The translations under genes were made by a program, and so were the position numbers. Below are positions 29,803 through 39,077 of a stretch of DNA of 54,557 nt, piece by piece (the stretch's first letter is position 1; every line of letters begins with the position of its first letter). Under the pieces are notes generated by a model. It was given only the letters and a program-made list of their open reading frames with translations, made no database searches and was not told the origin of the DNA. Source of the DNA: JAVVEZ01 sp032250895. GTDB lineage: Bacteria; Pseudomonadota; Gammaproteobacteria; Pseudomonadales; Pseudohongiellaceae. The DNA lies in contig JAVVEZ010000013.1 of assembly GCA_032250895.1 (NCBI GenBank), forward strand, positions 1-54,557. The letters run 5' to 3'.

Positions 29803-32173
29803 GAGACAGGTATTGTGGTTGACTCTGTCGGCGTTCATGATTGGCTTTCCACTTATTACCCACGCAGCAGAGGCGTCCGGTGCGCTGACCGTCATTGTCA
29901 AAGATCAGATTACTGCCCGGCCACTATCAACCGTGCAGGTCACGATCACGGAACGGGATACCTCTTCCACGCGATCTGGAGAAACAGACACACAAGGTCG
30001 CATCGTCGTTGAACAGCTCGACCCCGGCCTCTACTCCGTGAGCGTAACCAAAGGCGGGTTCGCTTCATCGTATGAACCAAGCATACGTGTGATTACGCGC
30101 AAAAACATCCAGATCGAATTCGAACTTAGAGAGCAGATAATTCAGGAAGTGGTGGTTCAAGCAAGGCAAGCTGATGCATTTGCATCAGCTTCCAGCACCT
30201 ATCTCGATAGAGAAGCGTTGCGAAGCGCTGTTGGCGGTGGCGCAGATCCGCTCCTCTCGCTGGACGGGTTACCTGGCCTGGCATCCACCGGTGAATTCGC
30301 GAGCTTTAGCGTACGCGGCCGTGGCCCAAGGGATAATTTGTTATTCGTTGATGACTTCCCCTTTGATAAAGTGGTGCACTTTGATGCGACACTGGGCGAA
30401 GAGGAAGATGTCGGTGGTGGCGGCCGCTTCTCGATTTTCGCACCAAAAGTTATCGGTGGTGCAGAGTTCTCACCGGGTGGGTGGGGTCCGGCTTATGGCG
30501 GCCGGGCTGCATCGCTACTCAAACTGGAAGTCGCCGGTGGCAATCCAAGCCCTTCAGCAAGTCTGCGCCTTGACCTTGCGGGCTTTGAAGTTGGTTACGA
30601 CGGCCCTACAGGTATCACGGAAGACTCAACGATGCTCGTTTCTGCTCGACGACTGGACTTCGGCCAGCTTTTTAAAATTATCGGGGAAAAAGACATTGGA
30701 GAACCTGTCTTAAGAGACATCATCGTAAAGTCTGTCATACCAATCAACCAGAACAATACATTGGAAATTCTACTGATGGATACACACGAAGACTTTATTC
30801 GCGGCGTGACTCACGTAAGCGAGTCGCCCAATTTCGAAGATGTTGCGCTTCAGGATTCTGAACAAGATAGTGATTTGTACGGTCTGACATTGCGATCATT
30901 GATCGGTGAAAAAGCTGTCTTGACCAACAAGGTTTACTACCGCACAAGCGACAAGATCAGCTCAGAGGGTGAATCATTTCCTGATCTCGTACCTGCGGGA
31001 TCGCCCGCATCCAGTTTTCCGGTGCGGGAAGACATTATTACCATCGGTGAAGATGAGACAGAGATCGGCTGGCGAAGCGACTTCGAGACAGTGAATCAAT
31101 GGGGCGTGTTCAGTGCCGGTATTCAAACAACGCAAATTGAACTGGACTTCGACACCGTCCTGGATGGCGATTGGAACCGATTTGTCTACGACGACGATGA
31201 CTTTAGACCGGACCCAAATCAACGTTTTATTGTGCTGACTCCTGAGAACATAAACTCTTCACTACGTCAGAAAGAAACGAACTATGCAGCTTACGTAGAT
31301 CAGGTTTTTCAGCGCGGCGATTGGGATATTCGCACAGGACTGCGGTTCGAACGGGACGGTTTTGCAGACGAAAGCTTCGCATCGCCCAGATTCAGCATCA
31401 ATTGGCGTCCGAGTAGAACGGTTAGATATTTTGCGACCGCAGGGCTCTTTCATCAATCTCCACGATTTTTGGACCTTGCCGCTAACGAGTCAAACGATCT
31501 TAAGACCGAAAAAATCACGCACAGCAGTGTCGGTTTTAAATATTTCCCGAACAACAACTGGTCGCTGTTGACTGAAGCCTATTATCAAAACCTCGACAAG
31601 CTGGTGGTAGATCTTGATCGAGCAAGCGGGACGTTTGCAAACATTGGTGACGGCACATCGTACGGCGTCGATATCGTGGCCAATGGTACGATTCGCGAAG
31701 GCATTTATGCTACCGCAACCTACTCTTACAACGATGCCGAAGTCGACCGGAAAGACGGTCGCGGTGACGTAAGCGCCGAATTCAGCCGCGAGCATGTCGC
31801 TACCCTGGGCCTGACCTGGGAAATCAGCGACCGCTGGAGGGTAGCCGGGCGCTACAAATTTCTTTCCGGCAGGCCAGACGACGTCTATATTGTTCATTCA
31901 AACGTGTTGGGAGACGGACAGCCTCTACGCTTCTCGAAAGAGATCACTGAGCGTAATGTTGGTCGCAAAAGTAGTTACAGCTTGTTGAACGTTCGCGTTG
32001 ACTATCGGCGTGCATTTGGCCCCATAGATGTAACAGCCTTTCTCGATGTCATCAACGTAACGGCAGCGTCGTCGAGTGACGACACAGAGTTTGACTACCG
32101 CCGAGGCGTTGAAGTGGAAGATGATAACGGAGCCGAGCCGCTTATTGGTCTGCGGCTGGACTATGGCTGGTAA
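29768..32173 (+). CDS. TonB-dependent receptor with N-terminal carboxypeptidase-regulatory-like domain
   Basis: An 801-residue protein. Signal peptide to about residue 33 (LITHAAEA), a CarboxypepD-regulatory-like beta sandwich (about 37-118, GALTVIVKD...GLYSVSVTKGGF), plug domain (about 125-245: QEVVVQARQ, SFSVRGRGPRDNLLFVDDFP) and a beta-barrel ending ...LRLDYGW with a terminal aromatic residue. This architecture resembles SusC-like and Oar-like receptors, but no SusD partner is next to it. Ligand unknown. The start ATG 29768 has GAAGGGAG upstream; a duplicated ATG lies at 29789. It is followed by a response regulator and histidine kinase, so ligand sensing and uptake may be linked. The base composition here is visibly more AT-rich than neighbouring operons, consistent with acquisition. 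Confidence 0.9.
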   Translation: MSWHLSNMSRHLRQVLWLTLSAFMIGFPLITHAAEASGALTVIVKDQITARPLSTVQVTITERDTSSTRSGETDTQGRIVVEQLDPGLYSVSVTKGGFASSYEPSIRVITRKNIQIEFELREQIIQEVVVQARQADAFASASSTYLDREALRSAVGGGADPLLSLDGLPGLASTGEFASFSVRGRGPRDNLLFVDDFPFDKVVHFDATLGEEEDVGGGGRFSIFAPKVIGGAEFSPGGWGPAYGGRAASLLKLEVAGGNPSPSASLRLDLAGFEVGYDGPTGITEDSTMLVSARRLDFGQLFKIIGEKDIGEPVLRDIIVKSVIPINQNNTLEILLMDTHEDFIRGVTHVSESPNFEDVALQDSEQDSDLYGLTLRSLIGEKAVLTNKVYYRTSDKISSEGESFPDLVPAGSPASSFPVREDIITIGEDETEIGWRSDFETVNQWGVFSAGIQTTQIELDFDTVLDGDWNRFVYDDDDFRPDPNQRFIVLTPENINSSLRQKETNYAAYVDQVFQRGDWDIRTGLRFERDGFADESFASPRFSINWRPSRTVRYFATAGLFHQSPRFLDLAANESNDLKTEKITHSSVGFKYFPNNNWSLLTEAYYQNLDKLVVDLDRASGTFANIGDGTSYGVDIVANGTIREGIYATATYSYNDAEVDRKDGRGDVSAEFSREHVATLGLTWEISDRWRVAGRYKFLSGRPDDVYIVHSNVLGDGQPLRFSKEITERNVGRKSSYSLLNVRVDYRRAFGPIDVTAFLDVINVTAASSSDDTEFDYRRGVEVEDDNGAEPLIGLRLDYGW

Positions 32174-32200
32174 ATCGTGCCTGGTAAGGGGGAGCAACAG

Positions 32201-32905
32201 ATGGTACACGTGCTTGGAGCGGCACCGATTAGAGCCTTGATTGTCGAAGACAACCGTGACATTTGTGCGAACATTGCCACGTATCTTGAAAAGCATAGCT
32301 ATATCATGGATTTTGCCTATGACGGTATAAGCGCGATGCGCCTGGCGTTGACGAATCGGTTCGACGTTATTGTTCTGGACCTGATGCTTCCTGGAATGGA
32401 TGGCCTGAGTTTCTGCCAAAAGCTGCGAGCTGATGCCAAAAGAGAAACGCCCGTGCTTATGCTAACGGCGAGAGACACGCTTGATGATAAACTCAAGGGA
32501 TTCAAGGCAGGAGCCGATGACTATTTGGTCAAGCCATTCGCATTACAAGAGCTACATGCACGACTACAGGCGCTGTACAAACGTAGTCGCCGAAAAACAG
32601 ATAAACTTTTAACTGTTGGTGATCTGACGATGAACAGGTCCACGCTGCAAGTTCATCGCGCTGGGCGGCGCATCGATCTTGCCCCTGCCGGCATGAGACT
32701 ACTTCAACGATTGATGGAAGAGACGCCATCCGTTGTGACTCGCGATGATCTCGAAACTTTGTTGTGGGCTGACGAGCCCCCCGATGGTGATGCGCTTCGC
32801 TCGCATTTATACAAGCTGCGGCAGGCTATCGACAAGCCATTTGATAAGCCGTTAATTCATACGGTGCATCGCTTCGGGTACCGAATTGCAGAGGATACTC
32901 AGTAA
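32201..32905 (+). CDS. OmpR-family response regulator
   Basis: A 234-residue protein from ATG 32201 (GGGGGAGC upstream; the GTG at 32177 is an alternative). Receiver domain with the acidic pair in VEDN (16-19), phosphorylation site D60 in VIVLDLMLPGMDG and K111 in LVKPFA. C-terminal winged-helix domain with LAPAGMRLLQRLMEETPSVVTRDDLETLLW and the recognition region LRSHLYKLRQAID, ending VHRFGYRIAED. It controls transcription on phosphorylation by the kinase encoded directly downstream (one base overlap). It is 27 bases after the TonB receptor stop, so probably cotranscribed with it. Confidence 0.93.
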   Translation: MVHVLGAAPIRALIVEDNRDICANIATYLEKHSYIMDFAYDGISAMRLALTNRFDVIVLDLMLPGMDGLSFCQKLRADAKRETPVLMLTARDTLDDKLKGFKAGADDYLVKPFALQELHARLQALYKRSRRKTDKLLTVGDLTMNRSTLQVHRAGRRIDLAPAGMRLLQRLMEETPSVVTRDDLETLLWADEPPDGDALRSHLYKLRQAIDKPFDKPLIHTVHRFGYRIAEDTQ

Positions 32906-34134
32906 TGTACCGGTATAGTCTACGCAAGCGTGTCGCAATTGCACTGGCGATGTGTGTTGCTGTACTCAGCGTGGCCTGGGGATTCGCTTTCGTCGCTGCG
33001 ATCAGGTTGAGCGAAGACCGTGTGCTGGTGAATCAGCTACAGCGTGCCGCCGAAACCTATCCGGCTCTGACGATGAACCTTCGCGGATACGATGAGGTTG
33101 CCAGCTTGCCGGCATCACTCAGGGAATGGGCGCAGACAAACCCCGATGAGGGATTGTACGAATTCATTACCGAAGAGTTGCATGTCGCGGTAATACCTGC
33201 CAACAATGAACAGCGACACGCATTTGTGGTTTTCGACGTTGCCGGGATTGAGGCTGCGTCGTCAGAGGATTGGTGGTGGCTGTTCGTTATCACCGGTGTC
33301 GTGGGTACGCTTGGTGTTCTTGGTTTCGGGCTGGGAGTTATTGTGATGCGTAGAGCTGTCGCCCCTGTCGCGCAGCTTGCCAAAGTGGTCGCGGACATTG
33401 ACCTGGAACATCTATCGGCCGGAGATCATAAACGTATAGAGTCTAACCGGTTCGGCGATGATGAGGTTGGCGTGCTCGCTGGGACCATTGAGAAGACTCT
33501 TGAGCGTATCAGCGCATTTGTTGCGAGGGAGCGATACTTTACCAGTTCAGCCAGTCATGAGTTGCGAACGCCGATCACGGTGATAACAGGCGCGCTTGAG
33601 CTGCTGGAACAAAGCGATCTGTCAACGACCGATGTCGAGGTGGTAGATCGAGTGAGGCGTGCAACTCTCGACATGAAAACCACGATTGAAATGTTCTTGT
33701 GCCTCGCTCGCGAAACCGACGACGGGTTGTATGACGAGCAGTTTTTAGTGATGCCGCTGGTGAGCCGGGCGATAGATCAGCAGCGTTACCTGTTGAACGG
33801 CAAGTCCGTCGATGTTGATATCGAGGATATCGCCTTACCCAGAATCTGCGGACATCCACAGGCTTTTTCTATCGCGGTCAATAATTTGGTGCGAAATGCG
33901 TTCGAGCACACGCTCGACGGACAGGGACCGATCACGATTCTCATCAAAGAGCACGAGCTATTCGTCATCAATCAGGTGAGCAGTGGCGCTGATGGGCGGC
34001 ACACACCGACCGAGGCGTCGTCTCACGGGTATGGTCTGGGTCTGGGTATCGTTCAACGACTGTGTGAGCGCAATGGCTGGTCGTTTTCATTGCACGCTGA
34101 TGAGGCGCGTGTAGCCGCCCGTCTTTCATGGTGA
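32905..34134 (+). CDS. HAMP-type sensor histidine kinase
   Basis: A 409-residue protein whose ATG overlaps the regulator stop (TAATG). Two membrane segments (about 10-32 and 124-147) enclose a small periplasmic domain of about 90 residues. Then come a HAMP linker (MRRAVAPVAQLAKVV), HisKA with H218 in ASHELRTP, and an ATPase domain with the N-box NNLVRNAFEHT (326-336) and GYGLGLGIVQRLCE. The periplasmic domain has no family I recognise. Together with the regulator and the TonB receptor it forms a three-gene sensing-uptake module. The gene ends 36 bases before a transposase fragment. Confidence 0.92.
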   Translation: MYRYSLRKRVAIALAMCVAVLSVAWGFAFVAAIRLSEDRVLVNQLQRAAETYPALTMNLRGYDEVASLPASLREWAQTNPDEGLYEFITEELHVAVIPANNEQRHAFVVFDVAGIEAASSEDWWWLFVITGVVGTLGVLGFGLGVIVMRRAVAPVAQLAKVVADIDLEHLSAGDHKRIESNRFGDDEVGVLAGTIEKTLERISAFVARERYFTSSASHELRTPITVITGALELLEQSDLSTTDVEVVDRVRRATLDMKTTIEMFLCLARETDDGLYDEQFLVMPLVSRAIDQQRYLLNGKSVDVDIEDIALPRICGHPQAFSIAVNNLVRNAFEHTLDGQGPITILIKEHELFVINQVSSGADGRHTPTEASSHGYGLGLGIVQRLCERNGWSFSLHADEARVAARLSW

Positions 34135-34169
34135 CGACGACAGAATGGATGCCATTGCCTCGGCACGTA

Positions 34170-34289
34170 CTGATAACTTGCCGTGGTCTTCGCGAGTTCG
34201 AAGATTACCTGAAGTGCGGCTGTCTGGTACACGGTTTTCTCAGAGTTTGCTGTGAGTCCTGCCACCACGATAAACTGGTGGCGTTCAGC
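34170..34289 (+). pseudogene. IS91-family transposase remnant (N-terminal zinc-finger part)
   Basis: The plus strand encodes LREFEDYLKCGCLVHGF, then LRVCCESCHHDKLVAFS. This matches the start of IS91-type transposases ('YLRCG-L-HGF-RV-C-C---KLVAFSCK-RGFCPSC'). Similarity stops abruptly at AFS; what follows (ALVRGLSAFGEIQQEG) is unrelated. Opposite orientation to the remnant at 29.1-29.4 kb and from an earlier part of the same protein, with no overlap between the two. Confidence 0.8.
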
Positions 34290-34395
34290 GCTCTGGTGCG
34301 GGGCCTTTCTGCCTTCGGAGAGATCCAGCAGGAGGGTGCGATACTGAATCCCTGGGGAGGGGCGACGGTAGAGGGCCTGGCCAGAAGATCCTGGC

Positions 34396-35628
34396 CTATT
34401 CATAGCGCAGCGCGTCAATCGGATCGAGATTCGCCGCCTTGGCGGCCGGCATGATGCCGAACACCACGCCGATGAAGACAGAAAACCCGACAGCCAGAAA
34501 CACCGCCCACAGCGGGACATGGGCCGGGGGGAAACCGGGCAGCGCGGCGGCGGCGCCCAGCCCGATGCCGTAGCCGATCGCCAGGCCGATCAGTCCGCCG
34601 AGCAGGCACAGCAGCAGCGATTCAAACAGAAACTGCAACAGAATCTGGTGGCGCTTGGCGCCGATGGCCTTGCAGATGCCGATTTCCCGGGTGCGTTCGG
34701 TGACCGACACCAGCATGATGTTCATGATGCCGATGCCGCCCACCAGCAGGGAGATGCTGACGATGCCGCCCATCACCAGCGTGACGGAACCGATGATGGA
34801 GTTGAAGGTGGAGGCCAGTTGCTCCGAGGTCTGCACCTGAAAGTCATCGTCTTCGGTGCTCAGCCCGTGGGCAGTCCGCAGCAGGGTGGTGATGCGGTTC
34901 TTGATCGTGTCGATCTCGTCGATGTTGCTGATGGTGAGCTGGATGAAGATATCCGGCTGAATCTGGTTGCCCACCAGGGAGCGCATGGTGCTGTAGGGCA
35001 GCAGCACGAAGTTGTCCTGACTCTGTCCGAAGATCTGGCCCCTGGCCTCCATCAGGCCGATGATTTTCACCCATTCCTCGCCGATCTTGATGAATTCACC
35101 GACCGGATCGTCGGGCAGTGACAGGTTGTTTCTGACTTCTTCCCCGATCACGGCCACCCGGCGCCGGGTCAGGTTGTCGCTGTCGGACAGGAAGCGGCCG
35201 CGCTGTGCATAAAGTTGCTGCACCGATTGGAAGGAGTAGGTGGTGCCCGAGATCTGGGTCGCCGTCACCTGCGAGCCATAGCGTACCTGGCTCAGGTTTC
35301 CGGTCTGGGAATACAACACCGGGGTGATGGAGGCGATGCCCTCGACGCGGCGGGTGATCAGCTCCAGGTCGTCCGGGGTGATCCGGGACAGCCGTCCCTG
35401 CAAGCGCTCGGCCAGCGGCGTATAGGACTGCACGCTCAGGCTGTTGGTGCCCAGCCCTTCGAACTGCTGGTTCACGGTGAAACTCAAACCCTGGATGATG
35501 GAGACCATGGCAATCACCGCCGCCACGCCGATGACGATGCCCAGCGTCGTCAGGAAGCTGCGGAAGCCATGTGCCCGGATGGAGCCCAGTGCCGAACGAA
35601 AGCTCTCCAGGAGGTCAAAAAGCAGCAT
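34396..35628 (-). CDS. ABC transporter permease (MacB/FtsX type)
   Basis: A 410-residue protein. N-terminal helix FRSFLTTLGIVIGVAAVIAMV, a large periplasmic MacB_PCD domain (about 50-260), then three C-terminal helices of the FtsX domain with IGICKAIGAKRHQILLQFLFES, the typical FtsX loop. Such permeases with separate ATPase and periplasmic adaptor (as in MacAB-type or LolCDE-like systems) move peptides, lipids or antibiotics. The gene is last in an operon, overlapping the ATPase stop by one base. The substrate is not inferable. A fragment of IS91 transposase lies just beyond its 3' end. Confidence 0.92.
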   Translation of the reverse strand: MLLFDLLESFRSALGSIRAHGFRSFLTTLGIVIGVAAVIAMVSIIQGLSFTVNQQFEGLGTNSLSVQSYTPLAERLQGRLSRITPDDLELITRRVEGIASITPVLYSQTGNLSQVRYGSQVTATQISGTTYSFQSVQQLYAQRGRFLSDSDNLTRRRVAVIGEEVRNNLSLPDDPVGEFIKIGEEWVKIIGLMEARGQIFGQSQDNFVLLPYSTMRSLVGNQIQPDIFIQLTISNIDEIDTIKNRITTLLRTAHGLSTEDDDFQVQTSEQLASTFNSIIGSVTLVMGGIVSISLLVGGIGIMNIMLVSVTERTREIGICKAIGAKRHQILLQFLFESLLLCLLGGLIGLAIGYGIGLGAAAALPGFPPAHVPLWAVFLAVGFSVFIGVVFGIMPAAKAANLDPIDALRYE

Positions 35629-36317
35629 CAGGCAAGCTCCCTGGGCGTGTCTTGCGCCACTTGCCCGTCTTCAAGCCGGATGGTGCGCTGGCAATGCGCG
35701 GCAATTTCCGCTTCGTGGGTGACGATGATGATGGTCTGGTTCTGGGCGTGCAACTGATCAAACAGTTTCATGATGTCAATGGTGGTTTTCGAATCCAGAT
35801 TGCCGGTGGGCTCGTCCGCCAGCAGCAGGGAAGGGCGGGTCACCAGCGCGCGGGCGATGGCGACACGCTGGCGCTGGCCGCCGGAGAGCTGATTGGGCAG
35901 ATGATCCACGCGTTCACCCAGCCCGACATGGTTCAGGGCTTCCAGCGCCCTGCTTCTGCGCTCTGCCAGCCGGATGCCCCGATAGATCAGCGGTTGCATC
36001 ACATTGGCCAGTGCCGTGGCCCTGGGCAGCAGGTTGAAACTCTGGAAAATAAAGCCGATTTCCCGGTTGCGGATGTCCGCCAGCTCGTCCGGGTTCAGCA
36101 GGCTGACATCCTTGCCGTTCAGAATGTAGTGGCCGCCGGTGGGCCGGTCCAGGCAGCCCAGGATATTGAGCATGGTGGACTTGCCCGAGCCGGAGGAACC
36201 GACAAAGGCCACGTACTCGCTCTTGTGGATTGCCAGATCGATCGCGTCCAGGGCCTTCACTGTCTGTTGGCCCATTTCGTAATATCTGGACAAGTGTTTG
36301 AGTTCGATGAGACTCAT
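35628..36317 (-). CDS. ABC transporter ATP-binding protein (MacB/LolD type)
   Basis: A 229-residue ATPase. Walker A GSSGSGKST (40-48), Q-loop FQSFNLLPRATALANV, signature LSGGQ (144-148), Walker B LLLADEP (164-170) and D-loop GNLDSKT, with His in VTHEAEIA. It matches the LolD/MacB ATPase group. The start ATG 36317 (MSLIELKHL) is preferred; a TTG at 36326 would overlap the adaptor stop as TTGA. One of four genes: Yip1-like, adaptor, ATPase, permease. Confidence 0.95.
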   Translation of the reverse strand: MSLIELKHLSRYYEMGQQTVKALDAIDLAIHKSEYVAFVGSSGSGKSTMLNILGCLDRPTGGHYILNGKDVSLLNPDELADIRNREIGFIFQSFNLLPRATALANVMQPLIYRGIRLAERRSRALEALNHVGLGERVDHLPNQLSGGQRQRVAIARALVTRPSLLLADEPTGNLDSKTTIDIMKLFDQLHAQNQTIIIVTHEAEIAAHCQRTIRLEDGQVAQDTPRELA

Positions 36318-36322
36318 GCGTA

Positions 36323-37486
36323 TCAACCGGAAGTGAGGCTGACGCTGTCCCCATCCTGCAGATTGCGCAGAATCCGGTCGGGGCTGACGATGATCTGATC
36401 ACCGGCATTCAGACCCGCCGTGATTTCCTGGTATTCGTCATCGGATACGCCCACCTGCACGCTTACCTTGCGGGCGATGCCGTCGTCATACTTGAAGACC
36501 GTGTATTCGGTCAGCTTGCTGCTCCGGTCTTCGGTGACGGTGATGGCCTGCATGGGCACCGCCAGGACCGGCGCGCTGGTGCTGGTAAAAATTTCCGCGC
36601 GACAGGACATGCCGGGGCGCAGCACGACACCCCGGGTGTCGGTGAAGCGCAGTTTCACGACAAAACTGAGCGACTGGCTGCCCGTGGCTTGTTTGGCTGA
36701 GATGGCGATCGACTCCACGATTGCCGTCATGGCCTGGTTGGGGTAGGCGATGGCGACGACTTCGGCTTCCTGGCCCAGCGCGATATTGGCGATGTCGGCT
36801 TCGTCCACGTTGACTTCCGTATGAATGCTGTCCGGGTTGGCAATGGTCATCAGACTGGAGCCCGGCACGTTGGTGGTGCTTGAAATGGCGGTTTCACCCA
36901 CCTTGATGTCGAGAGAGGTGACGATGCCGTCGAGTGGGGAATAGACCCGGGTTTTACGCAGGTTTTTTTCCGCTTCCTCGAGATAGGCCCGGGCCTGCTG
37001 CAGGGACGCCGTGCGGGACTGCAAGTCCAGTCTGGCGAGATTGAGTTCGTTGGTGGCCAGTTCGAAGCCATCCTGGTCGATCAGCCCGCGCTGGAACAAT
37101 TGTTCCTTGCGCTGCCATTGTGTTTCCAGGTTGTCGATACGCAGTTTCTGGGATTCAATGGCAATTTCCTGGATTCGGGCGGAGGCCTGTTGCTGTGCCA
37201 TCAGTGCGCTCAGAGCTTCGTCGTCGATTTTCAGCAGCAATTGTCCCTGCCTGACCTGGTCGCCTTCCTCGACCAGCAGTTCGGTGACCTTGCCGATTAT
37301 TTCCGTGCTCAACAGCACTTCTTCCTGATGGCTGAGTTTGCCGGAGGCAAGAATCGAGGAACGAATGGTTCTGGCCGACAGCGTTTCAGCCTCGACTTCC
37401 CGTTGCTGTCCCAGATTCTGGTTTTTGAGCAGGGGAATACTGACGACCAGTGCCAGGATGCCCAGCAGGATGAGGAGTTTTTTCAT
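36323..37486 (-). CDS. Periplasmic adaptor (MacA/HlyD-like membrane fusion protein)
   Basis: A 387-residue protein from ATG 37486 (MKKLLILLGILALVVSIP), with an N-terminal anchor or signal. A lipoyl-type half is visible in GKVTELLVEEGDQVRQGQLLLKIDDEAL, then a coiled-coil hairpin (about 85-190), the returning half VYSPLDGIVTSLDIKVGETAI, and a beta-barrel with VVLRPGMSCRAEIF. This is the MFP/HlyD_D23 layout of MacA. It links the inner-membrane ABC permease to an outer-membrane channel, which is not encoded here. The open frame runs further upstream, but this start fits a signal segment and follows the Yip1-like stop by overlap (TAATG). Confidence 0.9.
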   Translation of the reverse strand: MKKLLILLGILALVVSIPLLKNQNLGQQREVEAETLSARTIRSSILASGKLSHQEEVLLSTEIIGKVTELLVEEGDQVRQGQLLLKIDDEALSALMAQQQASARIQEIAIESQKLRIDNLETQWQRKEQLFQRGLIDQDGFELATNELNLARLDLQSRTASLQQARAYLEEAEKNLRKTRVYSPLDGIVTSLDIKVGETAISSTTNVPGSSLMTIANPDSIHTEVNVDEADIANIALGQEAEVVAIAYPNQAMTAIVESIAISAKQATGSQSLSFVVKLRFTDTRGVVLRPGMSCRAEIFTSTSAPVLAVPMQAITVTEDRSSKLTEYTVFKYDDGIARKVSVQVGVSDDEYQEITAGLNAGDQIIVSPDRILRNLQDGDSVSLTSG

Positions 37487-38166
37487 TAAAGGATCACCAG
37501 AGCCCAGATGCCGTAAACGATAACATAGGGCAGGAGGATGATGACAGCGCTGCTCAGGGGCTTTTTGGCGCGCCAGTGGGCATAGCCGAGCACCATGAGC
37601 AGCAAAGACCAAAGTTGAGCAAGATTGAGACTGTTCAACAGATTGGCGAAATTACCTTGTGCCTGAAAAATCAGGTTGTTCAGGGACAGAGGGCTTAGCT
37701 GCTGAAGACTGATCAGGCCGTCAGTCGAACTGAGAATGGCGACCCAGGACGCCACAGCACTGAAGAGAAGCGGGATGCCGGTCCAGCAGACCAGCGCGAA
37801 CCACTGTCTGAAACTGATGCCGTCATAGGTGAACTTGGAGATCAGGGACAGGTAGCCGGCATAGGCAGCCATGATCAGGGTAAGCACGATTACCACCGAA
37901 ACCGCAGACGAGATGGCCAATGTGGCCGGCGAGGTGCTTGCGTAAGCGTCGCGCAGTGCGCCTTCCGGCGTACTGACCACCTGCATGGCCTGTGCCACCA
38001 GTTGATCCACCAGGAAATCCGGATCGACCGTATAAAAATAGCCGACTTGTATCGAAGCCGTGCTGATCAAAATCAGTAACAGAGGCAGCAGAATAGTCGG
38101 TTTTTCTTTCAGTCTTTGAAAGGCTTCCTGCGGCGAGGCGATGATGTCAATGATGTTTTTGAGCAT
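37486..38166 (-). CDS. Yip1-family integral membrane protein
   Basis: A 226-residue protein with a charged N-terminus (MLKNIIDIIASPQEAFQRLKEKP), the typical 'P-EAF-RL-EKPT' start of bacterial Yip1 proteins, followed by five hydrophobic helices. Its function in bacteria is unknown; it is often next to ABC exporters. It is the first gene of the exporter operon and overlaps the adaptor start by one base, so it is produced with it. Possibly an assembly or membrane-organisation factor for the exporter (inference). Confidence 0.75.
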   Translation of the reverse strand: MLKNIIDIIASPQEAFQRLKEKPTILLPLLLILISTASIQVGYFYTVDPDFLVDQLVAQAMQVVSTPEGALRDAYASTSPATLAISSAVSVVIVLTLIMAAYAGYLSLISKFTYDGISFRQWFALVCWTGIPLLFSAVASWVAILSSTDGLISLQQLSPLSLNNLIFQAQGNFANLLNSLNLAQLWSLLLMVLGYAHWRAKKPLSSAVIILLPYVIVYGIWALVIL

Positions 38167-38239
38167 TTCCGGATCCTTTTTTTATTTTTTATTACCCAGA
38201 ATATCAAGCCCGAAGTGAGGGGTTTAGCCGATACCGGGC

Positions 38240-38283
38240 GATCATTCCAACGTTACGCCAAGCATGATAGCGCAACGACAAGG
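38240..38283. repeat. 44-bp direct repeat, left copy
   Basis: GATCATTCCAA - 13 variable bases - ATGATAGCGCAAC - a variable triplet (GAC) - AAGG. The same pattern and length recur at 39078-39121 in the same orientation. The two copies bracket the structured repeat and the DUF2147 gene. Confidence 0.75.
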
Positions 38284-38369
38284 AGCAACATAGCTATGGA
38301 ATTGATGAACCCGTCATCTCGGCACAAGTCCTATGTCATCCCCGCGCAGGCGCAGGCTCCTAACTATAT

Positions 38370-38523
38370 GCCATGCAGGTTCGATGAAAGGTCCGGGTAG
38401 CAGGGCAGGATCTCCGGGGGACGCTACGAGTTCATCCCTGAAGGCTCTCTTCGGGCGTCCTGCCCTCAGAAGCCCCCGGAGCTCCCACCCCGCTACCCGA
38501 ACCTTCGGCTTCAGCGTTGTGGC
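38370..38523. repeat. Dispersed structured repeat, copy 2
   Basis: Same element and orientation as at 22.0 kb. The core 38394-38499 is again 106 bases. The outer stem CGGGTAG / CTACCCG is fully paired here, where copy 1 has one mismatch, while the middle stem (AGGGCAGG against CCCACCCC) is poorer. The inner 9-bp CTCCGGGGG / CCCCCGGAG stem is identical. A degraded CATCCCCGCGCAGG palindrome precedes it, as in copy 1. Confidence 0.8.
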
Positions 38524-38610
38524 CTGATTCGACAAAAACCAGAAAAGCGAGTGTCCCTTCTTTTCGGCGGCGTCCTGAAACAAACAGGGATGATCGCGGT
38601 CTTAGGATTC

Positions 38611-39060
38611 ATGCGCATTGGTCATTTTTTTTCTTATTTTTTCATTCTTTTCACCGTCCCACTCGCGGCGACGGCAGGGGAAGTCGACGATAACTTTCCC
38701 GCCGGCCGCTGGATATCCGAGAAAAAAGATACCGTCGTGCGCATAGAACCATGCGGTGAATCGTTATGCGCTTATCTGGATTGGATTCATCCCGAGGAAC
38801 AACAACTCACGCCGTCCGGCGAGCCCTTGTGCGGGCAGAAGGTTCTGTGGGGCTTTGAGCAGTCGCGGTCCAAGCCCGATCTGTGGCGGGGCGGCCGCAT
38901 CTACAAGGCCGATGACGATGAAGAGTACGCTGGCCGCATCCGGGTGGTGAACACCGGGGTACTCAGCGTGCGGGGCTTCATCGGCCTGCCACTCCTGGGC
39001 AAAACCTACACCCTGACCCGGATCAACGAAACCGATCCCAATTATCCCACCTGCCGGTAA
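38611..39060 (+). CDS. DUF2147 family exported protein
   Basis: A 149-residue protein from ATG 38611 (an upstream ATG at 38590 would add 7 residues). Signal peptide to about residue 23 (AATAGE). The mature part has the DUF2147 pattern: W-S-KKDTVVRIEPCGESLCAYLDWI, G-KVLWGFE, W-GGRIYKADDDEEYAGRI and LSVRGFIGLPLLGKTYTLTRI. It is a small periplasmic beta-barrel-like protein of unknown function. The gene is isolated from its neighbours and bracketed by 44-bp direct repeats and the structured repeat, which suggests it may have been inserted as a unit. Confidence 0.8.
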   Translation: MRIGHFFSYFFILFTVPLAATAGEVDDNFPAGRWISEKKDTVVRIEPCGESLCAYLDWIHPEEQQLTPSGEPLCGQKVLWGFEQSRSKPDLWRGGRIYKADDDEEYAGRIRVVNTGVLSVRGFIGLPLLGKTYTLTRINETDPNYPTCR

Positions 39061-39077
39061 AGGTTTTGTCTCTTATT

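Noticed and set aside
34396..38166. A macrolide exporter name (macA/macB) for the ABC operon
   Set aside because: ATPase and permease are separate proteins, unlike MacB, and no outer-membrane channel is present, so the substrate and the name are unsupported.
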